Part shown: positions 40,984 through 51,200 of the stretch, piece after piece
How positions within the stretch are numbered: the first letter of the stretch is position 1
Layout: each line of letters starts with the position of its first letter
Assembly (NCBI RefSeq): GCF_030295405.1
Contig: NZ_AP027080.1
Location: 372,001-436,000 of the forward strand
DNA length: 64,000 nucleotides
Source of the DNA: Mesoterricola silvestris
GTDB taxonomy: Bacteria > Acidobacteriota > Holophagae > Holophagales > Holophagaceae
Direction: 5' to 3'
Made by a program: the position numbers and the translations under genes
The notes under the pieces: model-generated
Databases searched by the model: none
What the model was told of the DNA's origin: nothing
The model's input: only the letters and a program-made list of their open reading frames with translations

Positions 40984-41682
40984 ATGACCGCTGCCCCCAT
41001 TTCCGTCGTGTCCCTTTCGGGAGGCCTGGATTCCTGCGTCGCCGCCGCCGCCGCGCGGGCCGCGGGCTTCCAGGTGGCCCTGCTCCACGCTGACTACGGC
41101 CAGCTCACCGAGGCCCGGGAGCGCAGGGCCTTCGAGGCCATCGCCGACTTCTACGCCGCGCCCCGGCGCCTCGTGGTGCCCTTCGCCGGGCTGCGGGCCA
41201 TCGGGGGCTCCGCCCTCACCGATCCCTCCATCCCGCTCCCCGAAGGCGACCTGGACAGGGAGGGCGTGCCGGTGAGCTACGTCCCCTTCCGCAACGCCCA
41301 CCTCCTGGCCACGGCGGTGAGCTGGGCCGAGGTCATCGGCGCACAGGCCCTCCACGTGGGCTTCGTGGAGGAGGATTCCAGCGGGTACCCGGACTGCCGC
41401 GAGGCCTTCCTGCGGGCCTTCGAGGCCGCGGCGGACCTGGGCACGAAGCCCGGCACCCGCATCGCCTTCCACGCGCCCCTCATCCACCTGCGCAAGGCCC
41501 AGATCGTGGCCCTGGGGGTGGAGCTGGGCGCGCCCCTGCACCTCACCTGGAGCTGCTACCAGGCCGACGAGGCCGCCTGCGGCACCTGCGATTCCTGCCT
41601 TCTCCGGCTGCGGGGCTTCAAGGAGGCCGGCGTCGCCGACCCCATCCCCTACGCCACCATCCCCGACCACCTGCGACCCTGA
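40984..41682 (+). CDS. queC: 7-cyano-7-deazaguanine synthase
   Basis: 232 residues. QueC turns 7-carboxy-7-deazaguanine into preQ0 with ATP and ammonia, a step to queuosine in tRNA. PP-loop [45 protein letters not shown], and the zinc Cys cluster [16 protein letters not shown] are all present. It sits 18 bp after the kinase, with no preQ1 riboswitch in between, and is followed by queF. queD is 6 kb away on the other strand. Confidence 0.94.
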   Translation: MTAAPISVVSLSGGLDSCVAAAAARAAGFQVALLHADYGQLTEARERRAFEAIADFYAAPRRLVVPFAGLRAIGGSALTDPSIPLPEGDLDREGVPVSYVPFRNAHLLATAVSWAEVIGAQALHVGFVEEDSSGYPDCREAFLRAFEAAADLGTKPGTRIAFHAPLIHLRKAQIVALGVELGAPLHLTWSCYQADEAACGTCDSCLLRLRGFKEAGVADPIPYATIPDHLRP

Positions 41683-41693
41683 GGATCCATCCG

Positions 41694-42089
41694 TTGCCCA
41701 AGCCCACCCTCAAGACCCTTCCCAAGCGCCGCGTCACCGAGCCCTCCACCACCCTCGACACCTTCCTGAGCCCCCGTCCGGGCCGGGCCTTCGAGGTCCG
41801 CTTCGAGACCGACGAATTCACCTGCCTGTGCCCCATGACGGGCCAGCCGGACTTCGCGCGCCTTCGCATCACCTACGTCCCCGACCAGCTGTGCGTGGAA
41901 TCCAAGTCGCTCAAGCTCTACCTCTGGAGCTTCCGCGACCGCGGCGCCTTCCACGAGGCCGTCACCAACCAGATCCTCGACGACCTGGTGGCGGCCCTGG
42001 CGCCCCAGTGGCTGCAGGTGGAGGGGGACTTCCTCATCCGCGGCGGCATCCGCACGCTGGTGAAGGCCGAGCACGGAACCCGGCCATGA
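41694..42089 (+). CDS. queF: NADPH-dependent preQ0 reductase
   Basis: 131 residues from a TTG start, the short unimodular form. It reduces preQ0 to preQ1. The catalytic Cys lies in [14 protein letters not shown], and the signature [16 protein letters not shown] is intact, followed by [12 protein letters not shown]. It begins 11 bp after queC, and its stop overlaps the next gene (ATGA). Confidence 0.94.
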   Translation: MPKPTLKTLPKRRVTEPSTTLDTFLSPRPGRAFEVRFETDEFTCLCPMTGQPDFARLRITYVPDQLCVESKSLKLYLWSFRDRGAFHEAVTNQILDDLVAALAPQWLQVEGDFLIRGGIRTLVKAEHGTRP

Positions 42090-42979
42090 GGTACCGCGGC
42101 GCGGTTCCCCCCCTGATCCTCATCCTGGCGGCCACCGCCGGCACCCTGGGCTGCGATACCCGGGCCGACAAGGCGGCCCGGGCCGAGGCGGCCCGCAGGA
42201 ACCAGGAATGGGAGGCCGGCCAGCGCCGCGAAGCCGAGACCGCCCCGCCCACCCCCGAGGTGCAGGCCCAGGTGGACACGGCCGTGAAGGCCTTCATGAA
42301 CGAGCACCACCCCGAACTGGTGGCGGAGGGTTCCACCTACACCCCGCTCACCCCGAACCTCTTCCTGGTGGGCGTGAGCGTCCACGACCCCCTGAAGGGC
42401 AATTCGTACGTGGCCCAGCTCACCGCCGAGCGCCTGCGGGACGTGGACTGGGGGGACTCCGACACGCCCCGGGAGAACGGCCGGCTCCTGTGGGTGGTGG
42501 ACTACGCCAGCGCCGACCGCATGCGGATCCTGGCCCAGCGCCACGGCTTCGGGGAGGAGGTGGACCGCATCCGGGACCAGGACCGGGACAACCAGTACCG
42601 CACATCCTGGGGCCACCGCACCTGGCTGGACGACTACCTCCTCTGGCACTTCCTCTTCCACCGGCCCTCGGCCTACAGCTACCGGGGCGGCATGTTCGCG
42701 CCCCTGGCCCCGGGCTACCGCTTCCACGACCCGGGCCGCCCCATCGCCCCCGAGGACGCGTCCCGGTTCGCGCCCGCCGCAGCCCCCACCGGGGGCCGGT
42801 CCATGGTGTTCCTGGGCGGATCCGCCTGGCGCCCGCCCCTGGTGAGCGGGGCCACGTCCCTGCCCGGCCAGGCCTTCGTGGCCGGGCCCCGGGGTTCCAT
42901 TTCCGGCAGGGCCGCCACGGGCTCGGTGGGCCGGGGCGGCTTCGGCGCCGCCGGGCACGCATCCGGATCGGGAGGCTGA
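42086..42979 (+). CDS. YgiB-like lipoprotein
   Basis: 297 residues with a signal peptide and lipobox ([11 protein letters not shown]). The middle is charged, with [21 protein letters not shown] and [17 protein letters not shown]. The C-terminal third is Pro/Gly/Ala-rich and ends [16 protein letters not shown], which resembles the RGGFG tail of DUF1190/YgiB proteins. The gene downstream encodes the YgiC-like glutathionylspermidine synthase homologue; in E. coli ygiB and ygiC are neighbours too. The family link is moderate. Function is unknown. Confidence 0.6.
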   Translation: MRYRGAVPPLILILAATAGTLGCDTRADKAARAEAARRNQEWEAGQRREAETAPPTPEVQAQVDTAVKAFMNEHHPELVAEGSTYTPLTPNLFLVGVSVHDPLKGNSYVAQLTAERLRDVDWGDSDTPRENGRLLWVVDYASADRMRILAQRHGFGEEVDRIRDQDRDNQYRTSWGHRTWLDDYLLWHFLFHRPSAYSYRGGMFAPLAPGYRFHDPGRPIAPEDASRFAPAAAPTGGRSMVFLGGSAWRPPLVSGATSLPGQAFVAGPRGSISGRAATGSVGRGGFGAAGHASGSGG

Positions 42980-42980
42980 A

Positions 42981-44126
42981 ATGCAGAGGCACGCCATCCG
43001 GCCCCGCCCCGACTGGGAATCCCGGTTGGAGGCCGCGGGCGTCACCTTCCACACCCACGACGACGGCAGCCCCTACTGGCGCGAGGACGCCTACTACGCC
43101 TTCAGCCCCGCCGAGGTGGCGCGGTTCGAGCGCGCCGCGGCCGAGCTGCAGGCCATGTGCCTCAAGGCCGTGGAGCACGTGCTGGACCGCGGGCGGTTCC
43201 GGGAGTACGGCATCCCCCCGTGGATGGAGCCCGTCATCCGGGAGAGCTGGGACCGGGACGAGGTGGGCCTCTACGGGCGCTTCGATTTCGCCTACGACGG
43301 GCAGGGCTTCCCCAAGCTCCTGGAGTACAACGCCGACACCCCCACCTCCCTGGTGGAGGCCGCGGTGGCCCAGTGGTACTGGCTGGAGGAGCGGTTCCCG
43401 GGCCGGGACCAGTTCAATTCCCTCCACGAGCGCCTGGTGGCGGCCTGGAAGCGCGCCCAGGACTTCCTGCCCGCGGGCACCCTCTACTTCCTGCACCAGG
43501 ACACCCTGGAGGACCAGCAGACCGTGGCCTATCTGCGGGACACCGCGGACCAGGCCGGGTTCTCCACCGCCCAGATGCTGGTGGAGGACCTGGGCTGGGA
43601 CGGGGCCAAGGGCGGCTTCTGCGACCTGGACCAGCGCCCCGTGCGGGCCGCCTTCAAGCTCTACCCCTGGGAGTTCATGGTCAAGGACGAATTCGGGGCC
43701 CACCTGGCCCGCCAGCCCAGGCCCTGCGCCTTCCTGGAACCGGCCTGGAAGATGCTCCTGTCCAACAAGGCCCTGCTGGCGATCCTCTGGGAGCTCTTCC
43801 CCGGCAGCCCCTACCTGCTGCCGGCGTACCTGGACGGCCCCAGGGACCTCGCGAACTACGTGAAAAAGCCCATCCTCGCCCGGGAGGGCGCCAACGTGGA
43901 GATCCACGCCGGGGGCGCCGTCCACCTGGGCAAGGCCATGGACTGCTACGGCGCCGAAGGCTTCGTCCACCAGGCCTACGCCCCCATCCCGGAATTCGAC
44001 GGCTACCGGCCCGTGCTGGGCGCGTGGATCGTGGACGGCGAGCCCGCGGGCATGGGCATCCGCGAGGCCCGGGGACCCATCACGGACAACGGCAGCTCCT
44101 TCGTGCCCCACCTCATCGAGGGCTAG
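42981..44126 (+). CDS. Glutathionylspermidine synthase-like ATP-grasp enzyme (YgiC type)
   Basis: 381 residues of the GSP synthase C-terminal fold. Motifs include FDFAYDGQGFPKLLEYNADTPTSLVEAA, which binds Mg-ATP in the family, LYPWEFMVKDEFG, LLSNKALLAILWELFPGSPYLLPA, and YVKKPILAREGANV followed by the Gly-rich ATP lid. There is no N-terminal amidase domain. YgiC and YjfC homologues ligate a peptide to an unknown amine; glutathionylspermidine itself has not been shown for them. Two bases separate it from the lipoprotein gene. Confidence 0.82.
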   Translation: MQRHAIRPRPDWESRLEAAGVTFHTHDDGSPYWREDAYYAFSPAEVARFERAAAELQAMCLKAVEHVLDRGRFREYGIPPWMEPVIRESWDRDEVGLYGRFDFAYDGQGFPKLLEYNADTPTSLVEAAVAQWYWLEERFPGRDQFNSLHERLVAAWKRAQDFLPAGTLYFLHQDTLEDQQTVAYLRDTADQAGFSTAQMLVEDLGWDGAKGGFCDLDQRPVRAAFKLYPWEFMVKDEFGAHLARQPRPCAFLEPAWKMLLSNKALLAILWELFPGSPYLLPAYLDGPRDLANYVKKPILAREGANVEIHAGGAVHLGKAMDCYGAEGFVHQAYAPIPEFDGYRPVLGAWIVDGEPAGMGIREARGPITDNGSSFVPHLIEG

Positions 44127-44128
44127 GG

Positions 44129-44569
44129 GTGCGCGCGCTGGTGGCCCTGGGTTCCAACCTCGGCGACCGCCGGGCCCACGTGGAGACCGGCCTGGCCCTG
44201 CTGGCGGAACTGGGGACGGTCACCCCGTCGCCGCTGTGGACGGAGACCCCCGACGAATCGGGCCTGGGCCCGGACTACCTCAACACCGTGGCCCTGGTGG
44301 ACACCGCCCTGGAGCCCCGGGCCCTGCTGGAGGCCCTGCTGCGGGCCGAACTGCGGGCCGGCAGGGATCGGTCCGCGGGCCGCAACGCTCCCCGCACCCT
44401 GGACCTGGACCTCATCCAGGTGGAGGGGGCCCGGGGGCGGTGGGCCTGGCCCGCCCCCCCCGGGCTGGAGGAGCTGGGCGGGGAGCTGGTGCTGGAGCTG
44501 CCCCATCCCCGCGCCCGCACCCGGCCCTTCGTGGTGGAGCCGGCCCGGGCGCTGGGGATCGAGGTCTGA
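44129..44569 (+). CDS. folK: 2-amino-4-hydroxy-6-hydroxymethyldihydropteridine pyrophosphokinase
   Basis: 146 residues from GTG, preceded by GGCTAGGG. HPPK transfers pyrophosphate to the pterin in folate synthesis. Signatures are ALVALGSNLGDRRAHVETGL, SPLWTETPDE, YLNTVALVDTAL, the Arg-rich loop RDRSAGRNAPRTLDLDLI, and ELPHPRARTRPFV. All key residues appear. It follows the ligase gene by two bases and converges on the SOD gene six bases away. Confidence 0.9.
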   Translation: MRALVALGSNLGDRRAHVETGLALLAELGTVTPSPLWTETPDESGLGPDYLNTVALVDTALEPRALLEALLRAELRAGRDRSAGRNAPRTLDLDLIQVEGARGRWAWPAPPGLEELGGELVLELPHPRARTRPFVVEPARALGIEV

Positions 44570-44575
44570 GGGGAC

Positions 44576-45259
44576 TCAGTAGCGCTTTTCCACCACGCCC
44601 CAGTCGATGAGGGGCCGGATGGCGTCCACGTACTTCGCCCGGGCCGTGGCGCCGTAGTCCTTCACGTAGGCGTGCTCCCACACGTCCACCACGAGGATGG
44701 GCACCGTCCCCACGGGGATGGCGTTCTCGTGGTCCTGGAACCACGCGTTCATGAGCCTTCCCGTGGCCGGGTCCTTCACCAGGGCGCCCCAGCCGATGCC
44801 GGTCATGGTGCAGGTGGCCTTGAAGGCCGCCCACCAACCGTCGAAGGAGCCCCAGCCGGCCAGGATGGCCTTGTGCAGGGGGTGGCCGGCGCCCGGGGCC
44901 GCGCCCTTTTCGCGCAGGGCCTCGAAATAGAGCTCGTGGAGGCGCATGCCGCTGAATTCGAAGCCCAGGCGGCGGCGGGATTCCTGCACGGCGGTGGTGG
45001 CGCGGCCCTCGGCCTCGGCGGCCTGGAGGTCCTTGAGCAGGGCATTGGTGCGGTTCACATAGCCCTTGTACAGGGCCAGGTGCTCGGCCAGCATCTCCTT
45101 GGAGAGGCCGGGGAGTCCCGCGTCGAAGGCGAAGGGGCGCGGCTTGTAGTCGGCCCGGGGTTCGGGGGCGGCGGCGGCGGGAGCCGCGTCGAGGTGGGGG
45201 GCCAGGCCCAGGGCCAGGGTTCCGGCGGCGAGCGTTCCCAGCAGTTCTCTTCGTTCCAT
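44576..45259 (-). CDS. sodB: Exported Fe/Mn superoxide dismutase
   Basis: 227 residues. The N-terminus MERRELLGTLAAGTLALGLAP has paired Arg and a hydrophobic stretch, consistent with Tat or Sec export. The mature enzyme has the four expected metal ligands: His in LAEHLALYKGYVNR, His in MRLHELYFEAL, and Asp and His in DVWEHAYVKDYG. It would dismutate superoxide in the periplasm. An exported SOD makes sense in an organism carrying oxygen-sensitive hydrogenases. Metal preference cannot be read with confidence. It is last of a minus-strand run headed by queD. Confidence 0.87.
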   Translation of the reverse strand: MERRELLGTLAAGTLALGLAPHLDAAPAAAAPEPRADYKPRPFAFDAGLPGLSKEMLAEHLALYKGYVNRTNALLKDLQAAEAEGRATTAVQESRRRLGFEFSGMRLHELYFEALREKGAAPGAGHPLHKAILAGWGSFDGWWAAFKATCTMTGIGWGALVKDPATGRLMNAWFQDHENAIPVGTVPILVVDVWEHAYVKDYGATARAKYVDAIRPLIDWGVVEKRY

Positions 45260-45312
45260 GGTGCCTCCTCGGCGAAGGCACCACTATACCTGACGAATCC
45301 GGTCAGGGAAGG

Positions 45313-46095
45313 CTATTTTCCCATCATCTGCCAGCCCAGCCGCAGGATCAGGGCCGAAACCACCGCGATGAACACGGCCCGCACCAGGCCGCTGCCGCGG
45401 GTGAGGGCGGTGCGCGCGCCCAGGTACCCGCCCAGGCCGTTGCCCAGGGCCATGGACAGGCCCACCACCGGGATCCAGCTTCCCCGGCTCACGAAAAGGA
45501 CCAGGCTGGCCACGTTGGAGGCCCAGTTCACGCTCTTGGCCAGGCCCGAGGACCGCAGGAAATCGAAGCCCAGCACCGCCACGAACAGGAAGATGAGGAT
45601 GGAGCCCGTGCCCGGGCCGAAGAACCCGTCGTAGGCCCCCAGGGCGAAGGAGATGAGCGCGGCCAGGCCCCGCTGGTGGTGCAGGCCGTACTTGGGCGCG
45701 TGGACCTTGCCCAGGTCGGGGCGGAACACCGTGAAGGCCAGCATGACCACCATCAGCCCCACCATCACGGGCCGGAACCAGGCGTCCCCCTTGCCCTGGA
45801 GCAGGTAGGCCATCCACACCCCCAGGCCCGCCCCGGTCATGGAGCAGGCCACGGGCGCGACCATCTCCCTTAAGGTCAGCACCTTGGCCCGGATGAACTG
45901 GGCGGTGGCGAAGGTGGCGCCCGTGGAGGCCACCACCTTGTTGGTGCCCAGGACGGTGGTGATGGGGGTGCCCGCGGGCAGCCCCAGCATCAGGGCGGGG
46001 ATGGTGATGAGCCCGCCGCCGCCGACGATTGCGTCCACAAAGCCCGCCAGGAGCGCCGCGAGAGCCAGCAGCGCGAGGGTCGCCGGATGCACCAT
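45313..46095 (-). CDS. TauE/SafE-family sulfite/organosulfonate-type permease
   Basis: 260 residues with about eight hydrophobic helices. It starts MVHPATLALLALAALLAGFVDAIVGGGGLITIPAL, and GLPAGTPITTVLGTNKVVAS and ISFALGAYDGFFGPGTG are typical TauE/SafE segments in both halves. Family members move sulfite, sulfonates or other anions. The real substrate is unknown. It begins two bases after frr ends and is probably in the frr transcript. Confidence 0.85.
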   Translation of the reverse strand: MVHPATLALLALAALLAGFVDAIVGGGGLITIPALMLGLPAGTPITTVLGTNKVVASTGATFATAQFIRAKVLTLREMVAPVACSMTGAGLGVWMAYLLQGKGDAWFRPVMVGLMVVMLAFTVFRPDLGKVHAPKYGLHHQRGLAALISFALGAYDGFFGPGTGSILIFLFVAVLGFDFLRSSGLAKSVNWASNVASLVLFVSRGSWIPVVGLSMALGNGLGGYLGARTALTRGSGLVRAVFIAVVSALILRLGWQMMGK

Positions 46096-46097
46096 GG

Positions 46098-46670
46098 CTA
46101 GATGTGCATGATCTCGGCGTCCTTGTGCTTGATGATCTCCTCGACTTCCTTGATGGAGTCGTCGGTGATCTTCTGGATGTCGGCCAGGGCCTTCTTGGCG
46201 GCGTCCTCGCCCAGGGGGGCGGTCTTGTCCTTCTCCAGCTTCTTGATGTCCTCGTTGGCGTCACGGCGGACGTTGCGCATGGCCGTCTTGATCTCCTCGC
46301 CCATGCGGCTGACGACCTTGACCAGGTCCCGGCGGCGCTCCTCGTTGAGGGGCGGGATGGGCAGGCGGATCACGACGCCGTCGTTGGCGGGGTTGAGGCC
46401 CAGCTCGGACTTGAGGATGGCGTGCTCGATGGCCTTGATGGCGCTCTTGTCGAAGGGGGTGATGACGAGCATGGAGGCCTCGGGGACGCTCACGCCCGCG
46501 ATCTGGTTCAGGGGCATGGAGGAGCCGTAGTACTCTACGTGCAGCGAATCCAGGATGCCGGCGTTGGCGCGCCCCGTGCGCACGGTGGCCATCTCCTTCT
46601 TGAGGGTCTCGAGGGAGGACTTCATGCGTTTCCGGGCTTCGGCGAGAATCGTGTCAACGGTGGCGGTCAT
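46098..46670 (-). CDS. frr: Ribosome recycling factor
   Basis: 190 residues, the usual length plus a few. With EF-G it splits post-termination ribosomes. Signatures: RMKSSLETLKKEMATVRTGRAN, the hinge-region VEYYGSSMPLNQIAGV, ITPFDKSAIKAIEHAIL, and PIPPLNEERRRDLVK. Glu/Lys-rich coiled coil forms the C-terminal helix. In many bacteria frr follows pyrH; here a HAD gene is upstream instead, 62 bp away. Confidence 0.95.
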   Translation of the reverse strand: MTATVDTILAEARKRMKSSLETLKKEMATVRTGRANAGILDSLHVEYYGSSMPLNQIAGVSVPEASMLVITPFDKSAIKAIEHAILKSELGLNPANDGVVIRLPIPPLNEERRRDLVKVVSRMGEEIKTAMRNVRRDANEDIKKLEKDKTAPLGEDAAKKALADIQKITDDSIKEVEEIIKHKDAEIMHI

Positions 46671-46732
46671 CGGCTACTCCATCAAAGGCGCACTTCATTT
46701 TCTAGCGGGAATCCGGGGGAATTGCCAGCGGA

Positions 46733-47413
46733 TCAGCCCAGGCAGGTGCCGCAGCGGGCACCTTTCTGGAGGTTCTCCACCACCCGGGGCACCAGGGAAA
46801 GGTCGGGGATCTCCACCAGGTCCTCCCCGGGCACGTCCCCGGGCCGGGGGTGGCCGGGGCGGTTGACCCAGATGGCGGTCCACCCGGCCTCCAGGGCCCC
46901 GGTGACGTCGTCCCGCCAGCTGTCGCCCACCATGGCGATCTCGCCTGGGAAGAGTCCGAGGCGCTTCTCCATGTGCCGGAAGGCGCCGGGCTCGGGCTTG
47001 AGATGGCCGGTGTGGGCGCTGAGACAGCGGGTGGGCAGGGTCCGCTCCAGTCCCAGGCGCTCCAGGAACTCCATGTCGAAGCTCTGGGTGTTGGAAAGGA
47101 GGCCGACCCGGGCGAGCTTGCGGGTGCCCTCCACGGCCTCCAGGGCCTCGGGGAACCACGCGGCGTCGTCGGCGGCGGTCTGGAAGACCTCGGCCATGGC
47201 CAGCATCTGGGTCCCCGACAGGGACAGCCGGTCCATCCACCCCGCCAGGAAGGTGCGGGCGTCGGGGTGGGGGCGGTCCATGGCCTCGCGCCGGAGTTCG
47301 GGGTAGCGCTTCTTCTGTTCGTCGTCCAGGAGCCGTTGGAGGTGGCGGAAGGGGTCGCCGTGCCGGCTGTGCACCAGCGTGTTCCAGAGATCGAAGACGA
47401 CGGCCCGGATCAT
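46733..47413 (-). CDS. HAD-superfamily hydrolase
   Basis: 226 residues. Motif I is FDLWNTLV, the form with Trp between the Asp and Thr as in YjjG-like and HAD-IA enzymes; motif II is LLSNTQ; motif III Lys in GHLKPEPGAF; motif IV MVGDSWRDDVTGA. A helical cap lies at about 20-90. It is probably a nucleotide or sugar-phosphate phosphatase, substrate unknown. The C-terminus has CGTC near the end. It overlaps the stop of the lipoprotein gene by four bases. Confidence 0.82.
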   Translation of the reverse strand: MIRAVVFDLWNTLVHSRHGDPFRHLQRLLDDEQKKRYPELRREAMDRPHPDARTFLAGWMDRLSLSGTQMLAMAEVFQTAADDAAWFPEALEAVEGTRKLARVGLLSNTQSFDMEFLERLGLERTLPTRCLSAHTGHLKPEPGAFRHMEKRLGLFPGEIAMVGDSWRDDVTGALEAGWTAIWVNRPGHPRPGDVPGEDLVEIPDLSLVPRVVENLQKGARCGTCLG

Positions 47414-47907
47414 GGGGCGCCGCCGAAGGCCTTCCGGGACTTCACGGGGAGCTGGATGGCGAAGCTGAAGGCGTCCGCCTTGAGGACCCCGTCCAGGCGC
47501 CAGGCGCCGGAACCGCCCTGGGCCGCGGCCTGGATGGCCACCCAGTTGTCCCGGAGGTCGCCGTACGAGAAGGAGACCTCCACCTCCATGCGCCCCGAGC
47601 CCTGGGGCGGGATGTCCAGGGGCCGGGCCAGGTCCATGCGGCCGATGGCGTGGGTGGCGCCGCGGCTCTCCAGCTTGAGGTCCCCGGTGAAGCCCAGCAC
47701 GTGGAAGGGCACGGTGGAGGGGTTGTCGACGCCCACCACGACCCGGAAGGCCATGCGGGACCGGTCCAGGGGCAGGGCCAGGTGGACGCTGGGTTCCACC
47801 CGGTCCAGGTGGAACCGGAGGCCGCGGGCGGCCTCCTGGTAGTCCCGCACCGGGGTGCAGGCCGTGGCAAGGACCAGGGCGGGAAGCGCCAGCCGGGTCG
47901 CGCGCAT
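47410..47907 (-). CDS. LEA14/WHy-like lipoprotein
   Basis: 165 residues. Signal MRATRLALPALVLATAC with lipobox LATAC. The mature part contains FRVVVGVDNPSTVPFHVLGFTGDLKLE and VSFSYGDLRDNW, the strand pattern of LEA-2/WHy domains (VxVxNPxxxPxxxxxxxxxL). Such proteins stabilise membranes or proteins during stress. The start overlaps the queD stop (ATGA) and the stop overlaps the HAD start, giving a tightly coupled run. Confidence 0.7.
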   Translation of the reverse strand: MRATRLALPALVLATACTPVRDYQEAARGLRFHLDRVEPSVHLALPLDRSRMAFRVVVGVDNPSTVPFHVLGFTGDLKLESRGATHAIGRMDLARPLDIPPQGSGRMEVEVSFSYGDLRDNWVAIQAAAQGGSGAWRLDGVLKADAFSFAIQLPVKSRKAFGGAP

Positions 47908-48254
47908 CAGGCCCCCCGGTAGATCACGCAGTTGTCCAGGGTCTCGTAGACCTCCACCTGGCTGAGCAGGGGCAGGGAGGGCTTGAGCTCGTCCCAGATC
48001 CACACCGCGATGTTCTCGGCCGTGGAAAGGGGGATGAGGTCGTTGAGGAAGCGGTGGTCCAGGCGCTGGATGACCTTCTCCACCACCACCTTGGACAGGT
48101 CGTCGAAGTCGATGATCATGCCCGTCTCCGGGTTCACGGCCCCGTCCAGGGAAACGAAGAGCTTGTAGCTGTGGCCGTGCAGGTTGCGGCACTTGCCGGG
48201 GTGGTTGTGGATGAAGTGGGCGGCCTCGAAGCCGTATTCCTTGCGGAGAATCAT
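47907..48254 (-). CDS. queD: 6-carboxytetrahydropterin synthase
   Basis: 115 residues. QueD converts dihydroneopterin triphosphate to 6-carboxytetrahydropterin for queuosine. The zinc ligands are His in YGFEAAHFIHNHPGKC and the LHGHSYKLFV pair, the catalytic Cys is in GKCRNLHGHSY, and MIIDFDDLSKVVVEKVIQRLDHRFLND and PTS/STAENIAVWIW are conserved. It lies 21 bp downstream of a histidine kinase gene. The pathway partners queC and queF are at 41-42 kb; queE is not in the window. Confidence 0.94.
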   Translation of the reverse strand: MILRKEYGFEAAHFIHNHPGKCRNLHGHSYKLFVSLDGAVNPETGMIIDFDDLSKVVVEKVIQRLDHRFLNDLIPLSTAENIAVWIWDELKPSLPLLSQVEVYETLDNCVIYRGA

Positions 48255-48275
48255 GGTTTTCGCCTTAAAAGGGCA

Positions 48276-51200
48276 TTATCGCACAGGGGTCGCCGGGATG
48301 CGGACCCGGACCCGGGTGCCCTTGCCGGCCTCGGATTCCAGGTCCACCCGGCCCCCCAGCATCTCCGTGAGGCGCTGGACCAGGGTGAGGCCCAGGCCGG
48401 TGCCGCCGTACTTCCGGGTGGTGCTGGAATCGGCCTGGACGAATTCGCTGAAGACCCGCCGCTGCTCCTCGGGGGTCATGCCGATGCCCGTGTCCTCCAC
48501 CGTGAACACCACCCATCCGGGTTCCTGGGAGACCGTCAGCACCACGCTGCCGTTGTCGGTGAACTTGGCGGCGTTGCTCAGCAGGTTGGCGAGGATCTGC
48601 TGGAGCCGGGTGGGGTCGGTGGCCAGGACCGCGGGGGCCCCGTCGGAGCTCACCCGGAACATGTTCCCGTTGCGTTCCACCACCGGCCTGAGGGCGGAAT
48701 CCAGGCCGGCCAGGAAGGGCGCCATGGCCAGGTCCCGGATCTCGATCTTCATGTGGCCGGCCTCGATCTTGGAGATGTCGAGGATGTCGTCGATGAGGTT
48801 GAGCAGGGAGCTTCCGGCCTGGCTGATGCGTCCGGCGTCCCGGATGGTGGAGTCCAGTCCGCGCTCCTTGGCCTCCTCCTGGAGCAGTTCCGAGTAGAGG
48901 AGGATGGCGTTGAGGGGGGTGCGCAGTTCGTGGCTCATGTTGGCCAGGAAGGCGCTCTTGGCCTTGGAGGCCTCCTGGAGCGCGCGGGTCTGGCGGGCCA
49001 CCTCCTCCTGGAGCTGGCGGTTCCGGGTCCGCAGCGAGACGCTGCGCAGCCAGAAGAGGAGCCCGATGGTCCCTCCCAGGGCCAGCAGGCCCAGGGTCCG
49101 GGCCCAGGGGGTCTCCCACCAGGCCGGCACGACCGTGAAGTTCAGGGTCAGGACGGGCCCCTCGATGCCGCAGTCCGGGAGGACGCCGCGCAGTTCCAGG
49201 GTGTGCCGGCCCGCGGAAAGCCCCGCGTAGCGAAGATGGCCCTCCTCCTGGCGGATCCAGTCCGGATCCACCCCCAGGAGCCGGGCCTCGTGCCAGATCT
49301 TGCCCGGGGCCTGGTAGGTGGGGATCATGAACTTGAGCTCGAGCATGTTGGATTTCCGGGCCAGGTCCGGGGCCGACCAGGGCAGGTCCAGCTCCCGGGA
49401 ACCGGACCAGGCCTGGAGCACCATGGGCTCCTTGAGCACGGGGCGGATCTCCATCTGGCTGGAGTCGTAGGCGACGAGGCCCGAGGTGGTGCCCGCCCAG
49501 ACGCGCCCGCGTTCCGCCAGCATCGCCCACTCGTTGCACTCCGGGCTCACCAGGCGATCCTCCATGCCGATCATCCGGAAGCCGGGGGCGTCCTCGGAGG
49601 GGAGCTCCCCCAGCCCCTTGTTGGTGCCCACCCAGATGTGGCCGTCGGGATCCATGCCCACGGAGAAGATGGACATGAGGGGGTCGCTGGCCAGGCCCTG
49701 GACGGGCACGATGCGGATGCGCTCGGAACCCTCCCCCCGGAGCCGGTGCAGGGTGACCACGGAGCGGTTCAGGTAGGGGTTCCGGTAGGACACGACGAAC
49801 CTGCCGCCGGGGCCGAAGGCCAGCGCCCCGGGCGTATCCGGAAGGAGGCCCGGCACCGTGCGCCAGGCGCCCTCCCGGAGCATGGACGCGGTGCCGTCGT
49901 GGAGCACCGCCATGCCCCCGCCGGGAACGGCGGCCAGGCCCAGCACCTCGCCCACGTCGCGCCCGTCGATGCGCGCCTTGGCCCAGGTCCAGCCCGTGCC
50001 GCTCCGGATCCCCCGGGCCAGCCCCTTGAAACGGTCCGCCACCCACGGCGTGCCGTCCGCGTCGATGGCCAGGCCCGCGGTGATGCGCCCCCGGGGAAGC
50101 ACGCTCACGGTGTGCACGTGGACCGCGAGGGTTGCGGGGTCCAGTTCGTGCACGGTGCCCCCGGGGCTGCCGGCGGCCCACAGGTGCCCGTCGGGCGCCA
50201 GGGCCAGGGACAGGAAGCGCCCGGGGAGGACCTGCCGGAAGCCCTGGTCCGTGGCCACGCAGAGGCCCTTGTCCGTGGCCACCCACAGGCGGCCCGTGGC
50301 ATCCCGCAGGGGCTGCCAGGCGAGGTTCCCGGCGAGGCCCTCGTGGGCGTCATAGCCCGTCCAGCGGCTGCGCCCCAGGTTGCGCTGCACCCCGTGGTCG
50401 GTCCGGATCCAGATGCCGTGCTCCCGGTCCACCATGCCGCCCTTGGCGTCGTCCCCGGGACGCCCGTGGCGCTCCCGCGCGTCGCCCTTCATGCGCCAGA
50501 GGCCGTCGGCGTCGTCGAACCACACCCAGCCCCGGGAATCCCGGTCGGGGCGGGAGCTGAAACTGAAGCCGCCGGTCATGTTGGCCCTGACCCGGTGCCA
50601 GGTGCCGTCCTCCCGGCGCTGCCACATGGCCCGGCTGGACCGCACCCAGATGCAGCCCAGGCCGTCCCGGGAGTGGTTGAGGAACTCCTCCTTCGCCCCG
50701 AGGGGCGGGCCGGGGACGATGGCCCAGGCCGCGCCGTCCCATTCCAGGATGTGCCGGGGAGTGATGACCAGGGGGCTGGGATCGGAGGGATCCGCGAACA
50801 GGTGCACGGGGCGCTCCGGCACCGGCAGGGCCGGCGCCTTCACGAAGCGCATGGGGCCGTTCTCCGCGTACAGGCTGTCGGTGGAGAGCACCCAGAGGTG
50901 GCCCCGGGCATCCCGTCCCAGCTTGCGGTAGAACCCCCGGGGCAGGCCCTCGGCCTCGCCCAGGAGCTCGGAGCGCCGGTTCCGGATGCGGGCCACGCCG
51001 CCGTCCGTGGCCACCCACAGGGATCCGTCCGCGTCGGCGAAGAGGTCCGTGGTCACGGGAGAGGGCAGCTGGCCCACGTAGGGCGCGAACTGGTGGCCCT
51101 CGAAGGAGGTGAGCCCGGCCTCGGTCCCCGCCCAGATCTGGCCGTCGGTGGTGAGGGCCATGGCCGTGACCACCTCGCTGAGCAGGCCGTCCTCCTTGCC

